In this document: positions 36,764 through 46,572 of the stretch, piece after piece
Layout of the letters: every line of letters begins with the position of its first letter
How positions within the stretch are numbered: the first letter of the stretch is position 1
Assembly: GCF_000378385.1 (NCBI RefSeq)
Contig: NZ_KB899669.1
Location: 26,525 to 90,524, forward strand
Origin: Paenibacillus daejeonensis DSM 15491
Lineage (GTDB): Bacteria; Bacillota; Bacilli; Paenibacillales; Paenibacillaceae
Direction of reading: 5' to 3'
Length of the DNA: 64,000 nt
Made by a program: the position numbers and the translations under genes
The notes under the pieces: generated by a model
What the model saw: the letters and a program-made list of their open reading frames with translations, nothing else
Databases searched by the model: none
What the model was told of the DNA's origin: nothing

Positions 36764-39700
36764 ATGAGGAAGAACATGGCATGGGTGCTAATCTTGGCTT
36801 TGATCTGGAGCGCGTTTCCGGCAGCAGGGACGGCGCAGGAAGATACGCCGCAGGAGCTGCCGGAGCTTGAAGTTGTGCTGCAAGAGGACTTCAATGATGA
36901 GCCTGCAGGCTGGACGGTGCATCCGACCTTCACCCGGGTGCAGCGTCCGGGAGCAGAGCCGGGGGACTACATGATGCATATTCCGGCGGGTTCCGCCAGC
37001 CGGCATCTCTCGCACAGTCTGAATGCCTACGAGGGCACCCTTACGCTAGAGGTCGAGGTCAATTACGCGGCGTCCGCTACCCAGATTAAGGTACCGGACT
37101 TGTTCATCAACGGTAATCAACAAGGCGTCCTGACCTCCGTTATTGGCAACCGTTTGTCTGTGCCTTACTTCAATCCCGACACCGGCACCAATGTCCGCAA
37201 GACGACACCCATGGCTCCGAATGAGTGGCACAACATCAGGATCCAGGCCAGTACCGTGACCGATCGTTTCTCGCTGTGGCTCAATGATGTACCGTTCCTG
37301 GAAGACGTGCCGTTCTTCAATGGCACGGATGCCGTCTCCCTCTCACAGATTCGTTTCACGGCACATACGGCAACCGATCCGGAATTCTATGTAGACAATG
37401 TCTTCGTGTACAAGGGTGAGGCGCGTATCCCGGTTGCGACGGTGCCGCTCAGCAGCTACCTGCTGCGAAGCGTGCTGTTGCGTGCGGACGATCCAACCCT
37501 GATTGCGGGAAATTTCAAAACTGAAGCCGAGCATTCGCCATATGTGGCGAACGGCGTCTTCATGCTGCCGATCGGCGCGGTCGCCGCAGGCTTGCGGGCC
37601 GACACCGGATACGACGAAGCTACGAAGACCCAGCGCATCTCCAGGCATGGGGTGGATGTCCTGGTGACGGCAGGTGCCGCCGAGGTCCTCGTGGGCGGGG
37701 TGCCGATGCCAGTTGATGTTCCTGCGGTTGTGACGGCGGGGACGCTGTATGTCAGTCTGGACGCCGCCGCGCTTATCCTGGACAAGGAAGCGATATGGGA
37801 TGCGGCGAGCGGGCTGGCGATACTGGCCTACGCCGATGTGATTCCCTCTGGGGATGCGCTAGGCATGCTCTGGTCCGAGGCCGAGGCACTGCTCGATACC
37901 GTACCTCTGCCATCCGCGGACATCTATGTGGATGCTGCTGCAGCGCCGGGCGGAGACGGCAGCGAGAATGCGCCGTTTGCTGCCTTGGAAGAAGCCCGGG
38001 CGGCGGCCCGGATACTGATTGCCGCTGAGGCGACAGGCGATATCCGGGTCATACTGCGGGGAGGCACCTATCGGCTGTCGGAGAGCTTTGTGCTGACGGA
38101 TGCAGATTCTCCCCAGGCCCCCTACACGATGACCTACATGTCTTATCCCGGGGAGCGCGCGGTCGTCGAGGGCGGGACAGTTGCCAGCGGCTGGCTGCCT
38201 CATGGAGGTGGCATCTACAAGGCGCCGCTGCCGGCAGGCAGCCATCCGCAGACCCTCTATGAGAGCGGTACGCGCGCGTCCATCGCCAGACATCCCGACA
38301 CCGGATATCTCCGCATGGTCAAGTCCGAAGCCAGCCCGCGCAGCGCATTCATCTTCGAGCCGGGTGACATCCCGCAGGTGGCGAAGCCCGAGGAGCTGCA
38401 GGTGTTGGCCTGGCCGGGCGGGCCAGGTGGCTATATCAACTATTCCACCTTCCGCTCTGCAGTTGTCTCAGTCGACTATACCGAGCGTCTGGTTGCGCTG
38501 GTCCGCTCCGCGACGTATGAGCTGGGCACAGGCTCGCGTTATTATATGTACAACGCCCCGGAATTCCTGAATGCGCCGGGCGAGTATTATGTCAATCGGG
38601 CGACCGATGAGCTCTTCTACATGCCCTACGGAGATCTGGACGAAAACGAGGTACTAATACCGGCGGATCACGACCTGATCGTCATTGATGGCACGCCCGA
38701 GGCACCCGCTCGCAACATTGTACTGGAGGGACTGGTCCTGCACGGCACTGACCTGGGGCGGGATCTGGTGTCCATTGCCAATGCCCACAATATTACAGTG
38801 CATAAGTCCGAGCTGTTCAACAGCGGCAATATTGGCATTCATATCAAGGAGCATGCCAGACAGAACGTAGTGGACAACAATCTGATCTATCAGACCGGCT
38901 TCTATGGCGTATACATTGCCGGCCGCCAGAATACGAGCGAGAACGAAACGTATGGCAATGTCGTCACCAATTCATATTTACACCATGTGGGAGAGATGAA
39001 CGGCAATGCCGCCGCCATTCGAGTAGCCCATGCCTCCTATTCACTGGTTTCGCACAACCGAATCCGACATTCGCCGCGCAACGGGATTCATATTATGGGA
39101 GCACCCGATCCGTCGCTGATCGGACGGACCTTGGACGGCATTCTGGTCACGGAGAACAATGTCAACGATTTCAAGGTGGCCCGCTACAATACGGTGGAAT
39201 ACAACGACGTCTCCGAGGTGGTGCAGGACTCCATGGATACGAACGCGATCGGCATGTGGGGTGCGGGCGTGCGCAATACGATTCGTCGCAACAGTGTGCA
39301 CCATGTCAACCTGCCGCAGATTACGCTGAATCGCAGCCATTCGTACTGGTTTCCGTTGTACCTCGACGAGAATTCCAATGACCAGATCCTGGACAGTAAT
39401 ATCGCCTACAGCAACCAGCTCACGGGGGACGGCGTGCAGGCTGCCGCATTCCATGATAACGCTTCGAAGGATGCGATACTCACGAACAACGTCTTCCTCG
39501 ATGCCAATTACAGCAAGTCCGTAGTCAGTGTCAATGACATGAACACAACCGACCGCCGCTCGACAGGCCTGGTGGCGGAGCGCAATCTGATGAGCGGGTT
39601 CAACGGGTACGTCTATACCTTCTCGAAATGGACGGACCAGACGGTCACTTCCGTAGACCGCAACTTCATGAACAGCGGCGACGGCCGTTATCTGCTGCGT

Positions 39701-41335
39701 GGCAACGGTCCGGCGCAGACGCTGGAGGAGTGGAAGACGTACGACAACCGTAACTATGATGCGCACTCGCTGACCGGGGAGCCGCTCTTCGCCAACGCGT
39801 CCGGGGACGACTACCGTCTGCGATACGCTTCGCCGGTGTATGCGACGGGATTCCAGGATATTCCGCAAGGCGAGATCGGGCTGCAGACGGATTATGCCTT
39901 CGCCGATGCCTCCGAACCGGTGGAGCGACTCTACCTCTCAGCCGCAGGCGACGACAGCAAGCGGGCCTGGGCTGCGCTGCCGATTGGCGACAGCAGGCAG
40001 TTGGAGGTGACTGTGCGCACCGCCAGCGGGTACCGGTGGGATGTGCAGGACGCCTCAGTCACGTACATCAGCAGCAATCCCCAAGTGGCCGTGGTGGATG
40101 CGGCTGGTGAAGTGACCGCGCTGGCCCGGGGGACGGCAGAGATTACGGTGTCCTACAGCCGCGGCGGCGTCACGCTAGCGGCAGGATACGAAATTATTGT
40201 TGATGACGAGCTCGAGACTTTGCAGTTGCATGAGGTGCGGCCGGTTTACCGGGTGCAGGAGTCCTTCGTGCCTCTTGTGCTGGCCGAATCCGAGTTCGGC
40301 CATCTGGTACGCTTGGATGATGCCGTGCTGAGTGCGAGCGATTCCAGCGTCGTCATTGACGGCCAGACGGTCACCGTGACATCGCCGGGCACCTACACGC
40401 TCACGGCTGCTTCACCCGGACATCCCGCGCTCAGCGTATCTGTGGACTTCATCGTTCAGTCCGAGGTACTTGCGGGGGTGGAGGTCACGCTGGACCAGGC
40501 TGTTTACGAAGTAGGAGAGACTGTCGCGGTCTCCTATACCTTGCTGGATTCGGCAGGTGAGGAAATGGATGCGAGCGAGGCGAATATCACGTTTACCGTC
40601 GATGGGGAGGACGTGCTGGAGCTAAGTCAGGGGCAAGTGCTGGCTACTGGTGAGGGCATAGGCAGCATCGTCGTCACCGCCGATCTCGAGGGTCAGGTCC
40701 GCTCCGGTCGTGTCGACGTGGCCGTCCAGCCAGCGGGGGCACAGATCCCGGCGGGCTATACCTTGAGCAACTACAACCGCAGTGGATTGAATCCGAGCGC
40801 AGGCTATGCCTATGAAGCGGCAGGGCGCATCCATATGGCCACCAGCGGCTTCGATGCCTGGGGCACGGAGGACAGCATGGCCTTCCTGCACAGGGAACTG
40901 ACGGAGGCGGAGGAGCTGACAGTAGAGGCAACAGTTCACGTGCTGCAGAACCCGCCCGCTATCGAGGCCTCGGGAGAAATCGCCATCCATGCGGCGGCAG
41001 GAGTAATGATCCGGGCGGAGGATGCGGCCTCCAGCCATAACGTCTTCGTGCGGTACCGGCTTAATGGGGATGTCATTATGTCGTATCGCAACCAGGCGTA
41101 TCCCGCTTCAACGCGTGTGAGCGGCGGTGAGCCCGGTCAGCCGGTCCAGGTAAGACTGACCAAGAATGGTGATCAATACACCGGCTATTACAAGAACGGG
41201 CTTGGCGACTGGATAGAAATCGCGACGATTACCGTACCTATGGGCGATGATGTACTGGCGGGCATTGGCCTCCAGAGCGGCAGCCAGGGCAATATGAACC
41301 GGGCCGAATTGTCCGGCCTGTTGATTACGGAATAG
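36764..41335 (+). CDS. Large secreted beta-helix protein, putative polysaccharide lyase or hydrolase
   Basis: 1523-residue exported protein. A signal peptide (1-25) leads to a concanavalin-like module (about 35-225), a copper-amine-oxidase N-terminal-like module (about 231-366), a long right-handed beta-helix (about 385-1050; DIYVDAAAAPGGDGSENAPF at its start, then many NNIIY/GNIGIH-type turns), Ig-like domains (about 1070-1310, one with ISSNPQVAVVDAAGEVTALA of the Big_2 type) and a final concanavalin-like module (about 1330-1523). No SLH or sortase signal, so probably released. The fold fits polysaccharide lyases and GH families alike; activity cannot be assigned from the sequence. Its place in the operon implies a role on the imported polymer. 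Confidence 0.85.
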   Translation: MRKNMAWVLILALIWSAFPAAGTAQEDTPQELPELEVVLQEDFNDEPAGWTVHPTFTRVQRPGAEPGDYMMHIPAGSASRHLSHSLNAYEGTLTLEVEVNYAASATQIKVPDLFINGNQQGVLTSVIGNRLSVPYFNPDTGTNVRKTTPMAPNEWHNIRIQASTVTDRFSLWLNDVPFLEDVPFFNGTDAVSLSQIRFTAHTATDPEFYVDNVFVYKGEARIPVATVPLSSYLLRSVLLRADDPTLIAGNFKTEAEHSPYVANGVFMLPIGAVAAGLRADTGYDEATKTQRISRHGVDVLVTAGAAEVLVGGVPMPVDVPAVVTAGTLYVSLDAAALILDKEAIWDAASGLAILAYADVIPSGDALGMLWSEAEALLDTVPLPSADIYVDAAAAPGGDGSENAPFAALEEARAAARILIAAEATGDIRVILRGGTYRLSESFVLTDADSPQAPYTMTYMSYPGERAVVEGGTVASGWLPHGGGIYKAPLPAGSHPQTLYESGTRASIARHPDTGYLRMVKSEASPRSAFIFEPGDIPQVAKPEELQVLAWPGGPGGYINYSTFRSAVVSVDYTERLVALVRSATYELGTGSRYYMYNAPEFLNAPGEYYVNRATDELFYMPYGDLDENEVLIPADHDLIVIDGTPEAPARNIVLEGLVLHGTDLGRDLVSIANAHNITVHKSELFNSGNIGIHIKEHARQNVVDNNLIYQTGFYGVYIAGRQNTSENETYGNVVTNSYLHHVGEMNGNAAAIRVAHASYSLVSHNRIRHSPRNGIHIMGAPDPSLIGRTLDGILVTENNVNDFKVARYNTVEYNDVSEVVQDSMDTNAIGMWGAGVRNTIRRNSVHHVNLPQITLNRSHSYWFPLYLDENSNDQILDSNIAYSNQLTGDGVQAAAFHDNASKDAILTNNVFLDANYSKSVVSVNDMNTTDRRSTGLVAERNLMSGFNGYVYTFSKWTDQTVTSVDRNFMNSGDGRYLLRGNGPAQTLEEWKTYDNRNYDAHSLTGEPLFANASGDDYRLRYASPVYATGFQDIPQGEIGLQTDYAFADASEPVERLYLSAAGDDSKRAWAALPIGDSRQLEVTVRTASGYRWDVQDASVTYISSNPQVAVVDAAGEVTALARGTAEITVSYSRGGVTLAAGYEIIVDDELETLQLHEVRPVYRVQESFVPLVLAESEFGHLVRLDDAVLSASDSSVVIDGQTVTVTSPGTYTLTAASPGHPALSVSVDFIVQSEVLAGVEVTLDQAVYEVGETVAVSYTLLDSAGEEMDASEANITFTVDGEDVLELSQGQVLATGEGIGSIVVTADLEGQVRSGRVDVAVQPAGAQIPAGYTLSNYNRSGLNPSAGYAYEAAGRIHMATSGFDAWGTEDSMAFLHRELTEAEELTVEATVHVLQNPPAIEASGEIAIHAAAGVMIRAEDAASSHNVFVRYRLNGDVIMSYRNQAYPASTRVSGGEPGQPVQVRLTKNGDQYTGYYKNGLGDWIEIATITVPMGDDVLAGIGLQSGSQGNMNRAELSGLLITE

Positions 41336-41358
41336 AAGCGCGAACGACAAATATCAGA

Positions 41359-41513
41359 CTTTAAAAAAAGGCCGGATAGGCACGGAATCGAATCTGGAGA
41401 AGCGAAGCGTTCGCCTTTGTCCCCGGATTTCAACCGCTAGAGCGGTTAACAATCAAGAAATCTGGGGACAACAGCGATCGTAAGATCGATCCGTGACTGT
41501 AGGCTTTCTTTTT
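41359..41513 (+). repeat. Dispersed ~150-bp palindromic element, copy 2
   Basis: Closely matches copy 1 at 17179-17326. The inner hairpin is AACCGC-TAGA-GCGGTT where copy 1 has ACCCC-TACA-GGGGT, so both sides of the stem changed together. The outer stem and CCCCGGATTTC/GAAATCTGGGG are conserved. It lies 24 bases after the beta-helix gene and ends about 50 bases before the next start. Confidence 0.85.
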
Positions 41514-41564
41514 GAAGGCAATCTGAAATATACGGAACATCGATTAGGCAGAAAGGGGATTCGT

Positions 41565-43922
41565 ATGATTAACGTACCGATTAATGCAGCTGAGACGATA
41601 CTGGAGCCCTTCTGGGATACAGGAGACTCCTACCCCGGTCATCAGAAGCTTTCACGGCTCACGCCTTACCGCATCACGTACGGTCTGGGCGCGATTGCCA
41701 AGGTGCATGACACCTGGAACGGGGTCCGGGTGGAGATTGAGCAGCAGTCTGAAGGCACGTATGCGGCCGAGCTGGAGCGCGACTGCGAGGTGAATATCGG
41801 CAGCTACGATGTTTTCCGCATCTTTGCCGCTGTCCCCCGCGAGATCGAGCTGGAAATTCACGGCGTCATTGACGGCGAGGAACGGCTTATCCTGCAGTCG
41901 CAGGGCAACGGGGCAACCGGTGAATATGACGGATCGTTGAGCGGTACCCGGTTAAGCCGGATTCGGCTGCGCTTCCGCAAGGATAGCGAGACGCCGCTGA
42001 GCGCGCATCTCTACTGGTTTGGGCTGGCCAATGCGGATCGGCAAGCCGAGCTGGAAGCGATGGAGAGTCCGTACAATGCCGCTTGGGAGGGCTGCTTCCG
42101 GGCGTCGTCCGACTTGGCGCCCGAAGCGGGACTCTACACGGATGCTGCCGAGCTGGAGGCACTGCGGCACAAGCTGGCGCAAGAGCCGTTCTGCAGTGTA
42201 ATGGCAGAGATTCGCAGCGAGGCGGAGCAACTGCTGCTCAGCCAGCCGGAGCGCGAGATCGGGGTCTACTTTCCATTCCCCGATCGGCGCTTCCAGCGTG
42301 AACGGGATTATACCCGCGCGGATCTTGCGAGGCAGATGGAGACGGTTGCCTTCGCTGGTCTGATTGACGGCCGAGAGGATCTGCTGCGGATGGCCTGCCG
42401 GATGGCTCTCAGCGCGGCTCACAGCACATATTGGTGCGAGAGTATTATGGGTGTGATGCCAGGTGTGACCTGGCATCACCGCTCGTTCACCGAGTATACG
42501 GTGAGTCGGGCTTGTGCGACTGTTCTGGATTGGGCGGGGTCCCTACTGACCTGGCACGGGCGCAATATTATTATGGACGCCATTATTATGAAGGGGCTGC
42601 CGCGCATGGAGGCGGACTTCCGTACCATGGACTACATTTACGATAACAATCAGGGCTTCATGTTTAACTGGGGACGGGTAGCGGCGCTGCTCGTGCTGGT
42701 CCGTCGTTATCCGCGCTATGAGTCGGCAATTGTCCAGGCCGAGCGGGATCTGGAGGAGATGGTTGCAAGCTGCGTGCAGCCGGATGGCGGCATTCTGGAG
42801 GGACCGGTCTACTGGACGGCAATTTGTCAGTGCCTGTTCCCGACGCTGCAACTGCTGGCCCGCTACCGCGGCAAGACGCTGACGGAGTATGCTGGAGCCA
42901 CGATTCGCTCGCTGGCCGCCTATGGGCTGACGATGCTCAGCGACCAAGGTCCCGGTCTGCGGATGTTGCCGGTCAATGATTCACCACACAGCGGGAGCGG
43001 GGCGCTCGGCATCAATCCGTTTCCTGTGAGCATGTTTGCCGGGCTGAGCGAGGACCCGGCATGGCAGCGGGCTTATACCCAACTGGATGTCGCATCACTT
43101 GGCATGAACCGCGTGTTTTTTTGTCTGATGGCACCTGAACGACAAGCCCAGTCGGGCCCTGTCGTTCCCGACGGCCTGCTGACGTTGGAGCATACCGGAC
43201 AGACCTCGCTGTGGCGCACGACGCCTGATTTGGGGCGGATTCATCTGCATGTGACGAGCGGGCCCGTCTATTTTGCCCACTCCCATGGAGATCGGGGGGC
43301 CTTCATCCTGGAGGTGGGAGGGACACCAATCCTCATTGACCGGGGCATTCTTACCTATAACAACGCCTACGGGTCGGAGATGCGCAAGAGCCGCTCGCAC
43401 AACCTGCTCCAGCCGGAGGCAGAGGGGCGCATGCAATATGACCAGCCAGCAGAAGACTCTATCGGGGGTAAAGTGCTGCAAGCCAAACTGCAAGATGGGA
43501 TGTTCGAGTACTGCACCGATACGACTGCGGCCTGGGAGCCGAATGTATTCGAGCGTTGCACACGCTCGATTCATTCGGATTCGTCGTATGTCTACCGCAT
43601 CCGGGATACGGTGCGCTATGTCCGGCCGACGGCCTCCAGCTTCCGCTTGAACACGTATGGATTGGTCTCCAGGCGCGGCGACCGCTGGATCATTCGCGAG
43701 GGTAATATCGAGATCGCGGTCATTCCTGAAAATTATACCCCCGTGTCGGACTTCTGCGGACCGGATCTGATTGGCTCACAGCGCGATCAGCACGGGGAGT
43801 ATCGAGAGGTGAATCAGCTGCGGTTGTATATGGATCGGGCCGAGGCACATGATCTGGTAACACGGATCGAGATATCCCGGGTGGAATCGGAGGTTGTCAG
43901 TGCGGAAGAAGAGGCGGAATAA
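41565..43922 (+). CDS. Heparinase II/III-like polysaccharide lyase
   Basis: 785-residue protein without signal peptide, probably cytoplasmic. The N-terminal half is an alpha/alpha toroid (WCESIMGVMPGVTWHHRSFTEY region), the C-terminal half a beta-sandwich with the Hepar_II_III signature HSHGDRGAFILEVGGTPILI near residue 570. Such lyases cleave uronate-containing polymers or oligomers by beta-elimination. Substrate is unknown: pectin side chains, glycosaminoglycan or alginate-like oligomers are all possible. Start ATG 41565 with AAAGGGG upstream; an upstream extension would run into repeat copy 2. Confidence 0.85.
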   Translation: MINVPINAAETILEPFWDTGDSYPGHQKLSRLTPYRITYGLGAIAKVHDTWNGVRVEIEQQSEGTYAAELERDCEVNIGSYDVFRIFAAVPREIELEIHGVIDGEERLILQSQGNGATGEYDGSLSGTRLSRIRLRFRKDSETPLSAHLYWFGLANADRQAELEAMESPYNAAWEGCFRASSDLAPEAGLYTDAAELEALRHKLAQEPFCSVMAEIRSEAEQLLLSQPEREIGVYFPFPDRRFQRERDYTRADLARQMETVAFAGLIDGREDLLRMACRMALSAAHSTYWCESIMGVMPGVTWHHRSFTEYTVSRACATVLDWAGSLLTWHGRNIIMDAIIMKGLPRMEADFRTMDYIYDNNQGFMFNWGRVAALLVLVRRYPRYESAIVQAERDLEEMVASCVQPDGGILEGPVYWTAICQCLFPTLQLLARYRGKTLTEYAGATIRSLAAYGLTMLSDQGPGLRMLPVNDSPHSGSGALGINPFPVSMFAGLSEDPAWQRAYTQLDVASLGMNRVFFCLMAPERQAQSGPVVPDGLLTLEHTGQTSLWRTTPDLGRIHLHVTSGPVYFAHSHGDRGAFILEVGGTPILIDRGILTYNNAYGSEMRKSRSHNLLQPEAEGRMQYDQPAEDSIGGKVLQAKLQDGMFEYCTDTTAAWEPNVFERCTRSIHSDSSYVYRIRDTVRYVRPTASSFRLNTYGLVSRRGDRWIIREGNIEIAVIPENYTPVSDFCGPDLIGSQRDQHGEYREVNQLRLYMDRAEAHDLVTRIEISRVESEVVSAEEEAE

Positions 43923-43959
43923 GCGACGCCTGCGCCGCAGCAAGGGAGGGGGAAATCCA

Positions 43960-45342
43960 GTGAAACAGGAGCAGGCAGAGGCCAAGAGCAAGACCAAGGC
44001 CAAGGCCAAGGACCAGGTCCAGAGGATGTATGGACAATTGAGCCTGCAAGAGCCCGGCCGCATCACCACCGTGGACGGCGACTATGATGTCGTCGTTTGC
44101 GGCGGCGGTCCGGCGGGATTTGCTGCAGCGGTGGCCGCGGGCAGACTCGGTGCGCGCGTGCTGCTTGTGGAAAAGGCGGGGGCGCTGGGCGGTGTATGGA
44201 CCTCGGGCTTACTGTCGTTCATTATGGACAACGGCGGCAAAGGGGGCCTGCTCGCAGAGCTGCAGGAGCGGCTGCAGTTCTTGGACGGCTATCGGCTGCA
44301 GCCCCATCCTGCTTCGGACAGCGAATATGACGGCAGCCGTGATTTCACGTATGATGCCGAGGTTATGAAGCTGGTGCTGGAGGCCATGTGTGTGGAAGCT
44401 GGCGTGGAGCTGCTACTCCATACGCAGCTCTGCGGCGTCCTCCGTGAAGGCTCACATGTGACTGCGGTGCTGACTGAAGGACCCGGCGGCCGCCGCGCGG
44501 TAACAGGTCGGGTCTTCATCGACTGTACAGGCAATGGCGATGTGGGCGCTTATGCGGGCTGCAGCCACGAGCGTGGCCATCCGGTCACAGGCAAGACGCA
44601 GCCAGCGACATTATATGCCTTGGTCAGCGGCGGGCCGAAGCTGCCGCTCAGTTGGTTCCGAAGCGAGGAGAAGCAGGCATTCTATGATCTGCTGCGTAGT
44701 GTGGGGCGGGAGCCCAGCTACCGATTGCCCAGTCTGTTCGCGCTTCCGCACCCCGACCTGGTATGCCTGATGATTAATCATGAGTATGGTGTGCAATGCG
44801 ATTCAGCAAGGCAGATCACAGATGCCACGGTGCATGCGAGGCGAGAACTGTTCGAAGCGGTGGCGGCGTTGCGTACCCACGAAGAATGGCAGAATGCCCG
44901 CATTGTTGCGACAGCCTCGCACATTGGACTGCGCGAGGGCAGAAGACTGGAGGGGCATTACCAGCTTACGGTCGATGATGTAGTGCAAGGCGCGCAGTTT
45001 CCTGATGGTCTATTCACGGTAACGCTTCCCGTCGATATCCACGATGTGACTGCGCATGAAGGCGAAGGAGCCGGTCGTGACGGCCTTGTGGCCCAGCCCT
45101 ACCAGATCCCGTACCGGGCGCTGATTGCCACAGCGGTGGACAATCTGGCCATGGCGGGACGCTGCATTAGCGGCGATTTTTATGCGCATGCTTCGTACCG
45201 GGTGACCGGCAATTCCGTCGCCATGGGGGAGGCAACCGACATTGCTTCAGCCTGGGCAGCGTTACAGGGACTGCCGTTGGTGGAGCTAAGCGGCACGGCG
45301 GTCGCAGCGGAGATGCGTCAACGAGGATACACGGGAGCTTGA
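43960..45342 (+). CDS. FAD-dependent oxidoreductase
   Basis: 460-residue PF12831-type flavoprotein. After a Lys-rich start, the FAD motif is VVVCGGGPAGFAAAVAAGRL (about residues 44-63), then LLVEKAGALGGVWTSGLL and IDCTGNGDVGAYAGC. The C-terminus (VDNLAMAGRCISGDFYAHAS) closes the FAD site. Start GTG 43960 has GGGAGGGGG seven bases upstream; a TTG start that would overlap the lyase gene gives only an unstructured basic tail. It is a single-domain relative of the second half of the 995-residue protein at 33737. Substrate unknown. Confidence 0.87.
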   Translation: MKQEQAEAKSKTKAKAKDQVQRMYGQLSLQEPGRITTVDGDYDVVVCGGGPAGFAAAVAAGRLGARVLLVEKAGALGGVWTSGLLSFIMDNGGKGGLLAELQERLQFLDGYRLQPHPASDSEYDGSRDFTYDAEVMKLVLEAMCVEAGVELLLHTQLCGVLREGSHVTAVLTEGPGGRRAVTGRVFIDCTGNGDVGAYAGCSHERGHPVTGKTQPATLYALVSGGPKLPLSWFRSEEKQAFYDLLRSVGREPSYRLPSLFALPHPDLVCLMINHEYGVQCDSARQITDATVHARRELFEAVAALRTHEEWQNARIVATASHIGLREGRRLEGHYQLTVDDVVQGAQFPDGLFTVTLPVDIHDVTAHEGEGAGRDGLVAQPYQIPYRALIATAVDNLAMAGRCISGDFYAHASYRVTGNSVAMGEATDIASAWAALQGLPLVELSGTAVAAEMRQRGYTGA

Positions 45343-45386
45343 ATCACCAGCAACATTTTGCGTCAGCTAGATAGGAGGGGATAATA

Positions 45387-46547
45387 ATGAAGATTACGGA
45401 TATGCGCACCTTTGTCGTGGACGGCTTCCGGACCAACTTCGTCTTCGTGAAGCTGTACACGGATGAAGGCATCGAGGGTGTAGGGGAGGCGACGCTGGAG
45501 TACAAGGAGCAGGCAGTGGTCGGCGCGCTGGAGGACCTGCGCCGGTACCTGGTGGGCAGGGATCCCCGGGAAATTGAGGCACACTACAGCGCGATCTATA
45601 GAGACGCATACTGGCGTGGAGGGGCGGTTCTGATGTCTGCACTGAGCGGCGTGGAAATGGCGATGTGGGACATCTGCGGCAAGGCGCTTGGCGTGCCTGT
45701 CTATCGTCTGATGGGTGGAAAGGTGAGAGAGAGCGTCGAGGTGTACGCAAACGGTTGGTTCGCCGGGGCCAATCAGCCCGAAGTGTTCGCTGAAAAAGCG
45801 CAGGAGGCGGTAGAGCGTGGGTTCTCCGGACTGAAATGGGACCCTTTCGGGAGCGCCTATATGACGATTGGCAGAGCTGAGCTGAAGCATGCGCTGCGCT
45901 GTATCGAAGCGGTTCGCACCGCAGTCGGCGATGGCATCGATCTGTATATTGAAGGTCACGGCCGCTTCAACGTGCCGACGGCGCTGACCATAGCTCGGGA
46001 GATTGCCTGCTTCAAGCCAACATGGTTCGAGGAGCCGATTCCGCCGGACAATGCCGATGCCCTGGCCGAGGTGCGCCGGCAATCGCCGGTAGCGATTGCC
46101 GGCGGGGAGCGCATCTACACGCGCTTCGGATTTCGCGAGCTGCTGGAGAAGCGGGCCGTCGATTATGTCCAGCCAGATGTGAGCCACGCGGGCGGCATCA
46201 GCGAGACTCGTAAGATCGCCGCGATGGCCGAAGCGTATCACCTGCCGTTTGCACCCCATAATCCTAGCGGGCCAGTTGCCAATGCAGCGACGCTGCAGCT
46301 CGCCGCATGTACACCGAACTTTCATATTCTTGAGATTATGGCTACCGATGTGCCTTGGCGCGGCGAGCTGACCGACGAGCGGCTGTTGTTCTCCGGGGGC
46401 CTGATGCACATTCCTGATGCGCCGGGATTGGGCATTGAACTGGATGAAGACGCAGCGCTGAGATTTCCTTATGCTGCGCATGATTTACGGCATTACAATG
46501 GAGAACTGACCGCCATTCGTCCACCGCAGAGCAAACCCTATTTTTAG
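45387..46547 (+). CDS. Enolase-superfamily dehydratase (galactonate dehydratase-like)
   Basis: 386-residue mandelate racemase/muconate lactonising enzyme family member. Metal and catalytic residues typical of acid-sugar dehydratases are present: Glu189 and His191 in YIEGHGRF, Glu in WFEEPIPPDN, Glu in AIAGGERIY, the QPDVSHAGGISE strand, His in FAPHNPSGPVANAA and Glu in HILEIMATD. It probably dehydrates a sugar acid such as galactonate or a deoxy-sugar acid to a 2-keto-3-deoxy product. Located 44 bases after the flavoprotein and 25 before the SDR, in the same operon. Confidence 0.88.
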   Translation: MKITDMRTFVVDGFRTNFVFVKLYTDEGIEGVGEATLEYKEQAVVGALEDLRRYLVGRDPREIEAHYSAIYRDAYWRGGAVLMSALSGVEMAMWDICGKALGVPVYRLMGGKVRESVEVYANGWFAGANQPEVFAEKAQEAVERGFSGLKWDPFGSAYMTIGRAELKHALRCIEAVRTAVGDGIDLYIEGHGRFNVPTALTIAREIACFKPTWFEEPIPPDNADALAEVRRQSPVAIAGGERIYTRFGFRELLEKRAVDYVQPDVSHAGGISETRKIAAMAEAYHLPFAPHNPSGPVANAATLQLAACTPNFHILEIMATDVPWRGELTDERLLFSGGLMHIPDAPGLGIELDEDAALRFPYAAHDLRHYNGELTAIRPPQSKPYF

Positions 46548-46572
46548 CGTATATGTGACAGGAGGACTACAG

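Noticed and set aside
41359-41513. Riboswitch in front of the heparinase-like gene
   Set aside because: The same element occurs behind an unrelated gene at 17.2 kb and in reverse orientation at the right edge, so it does not track a target gene; it matches no riboswitch class I know.
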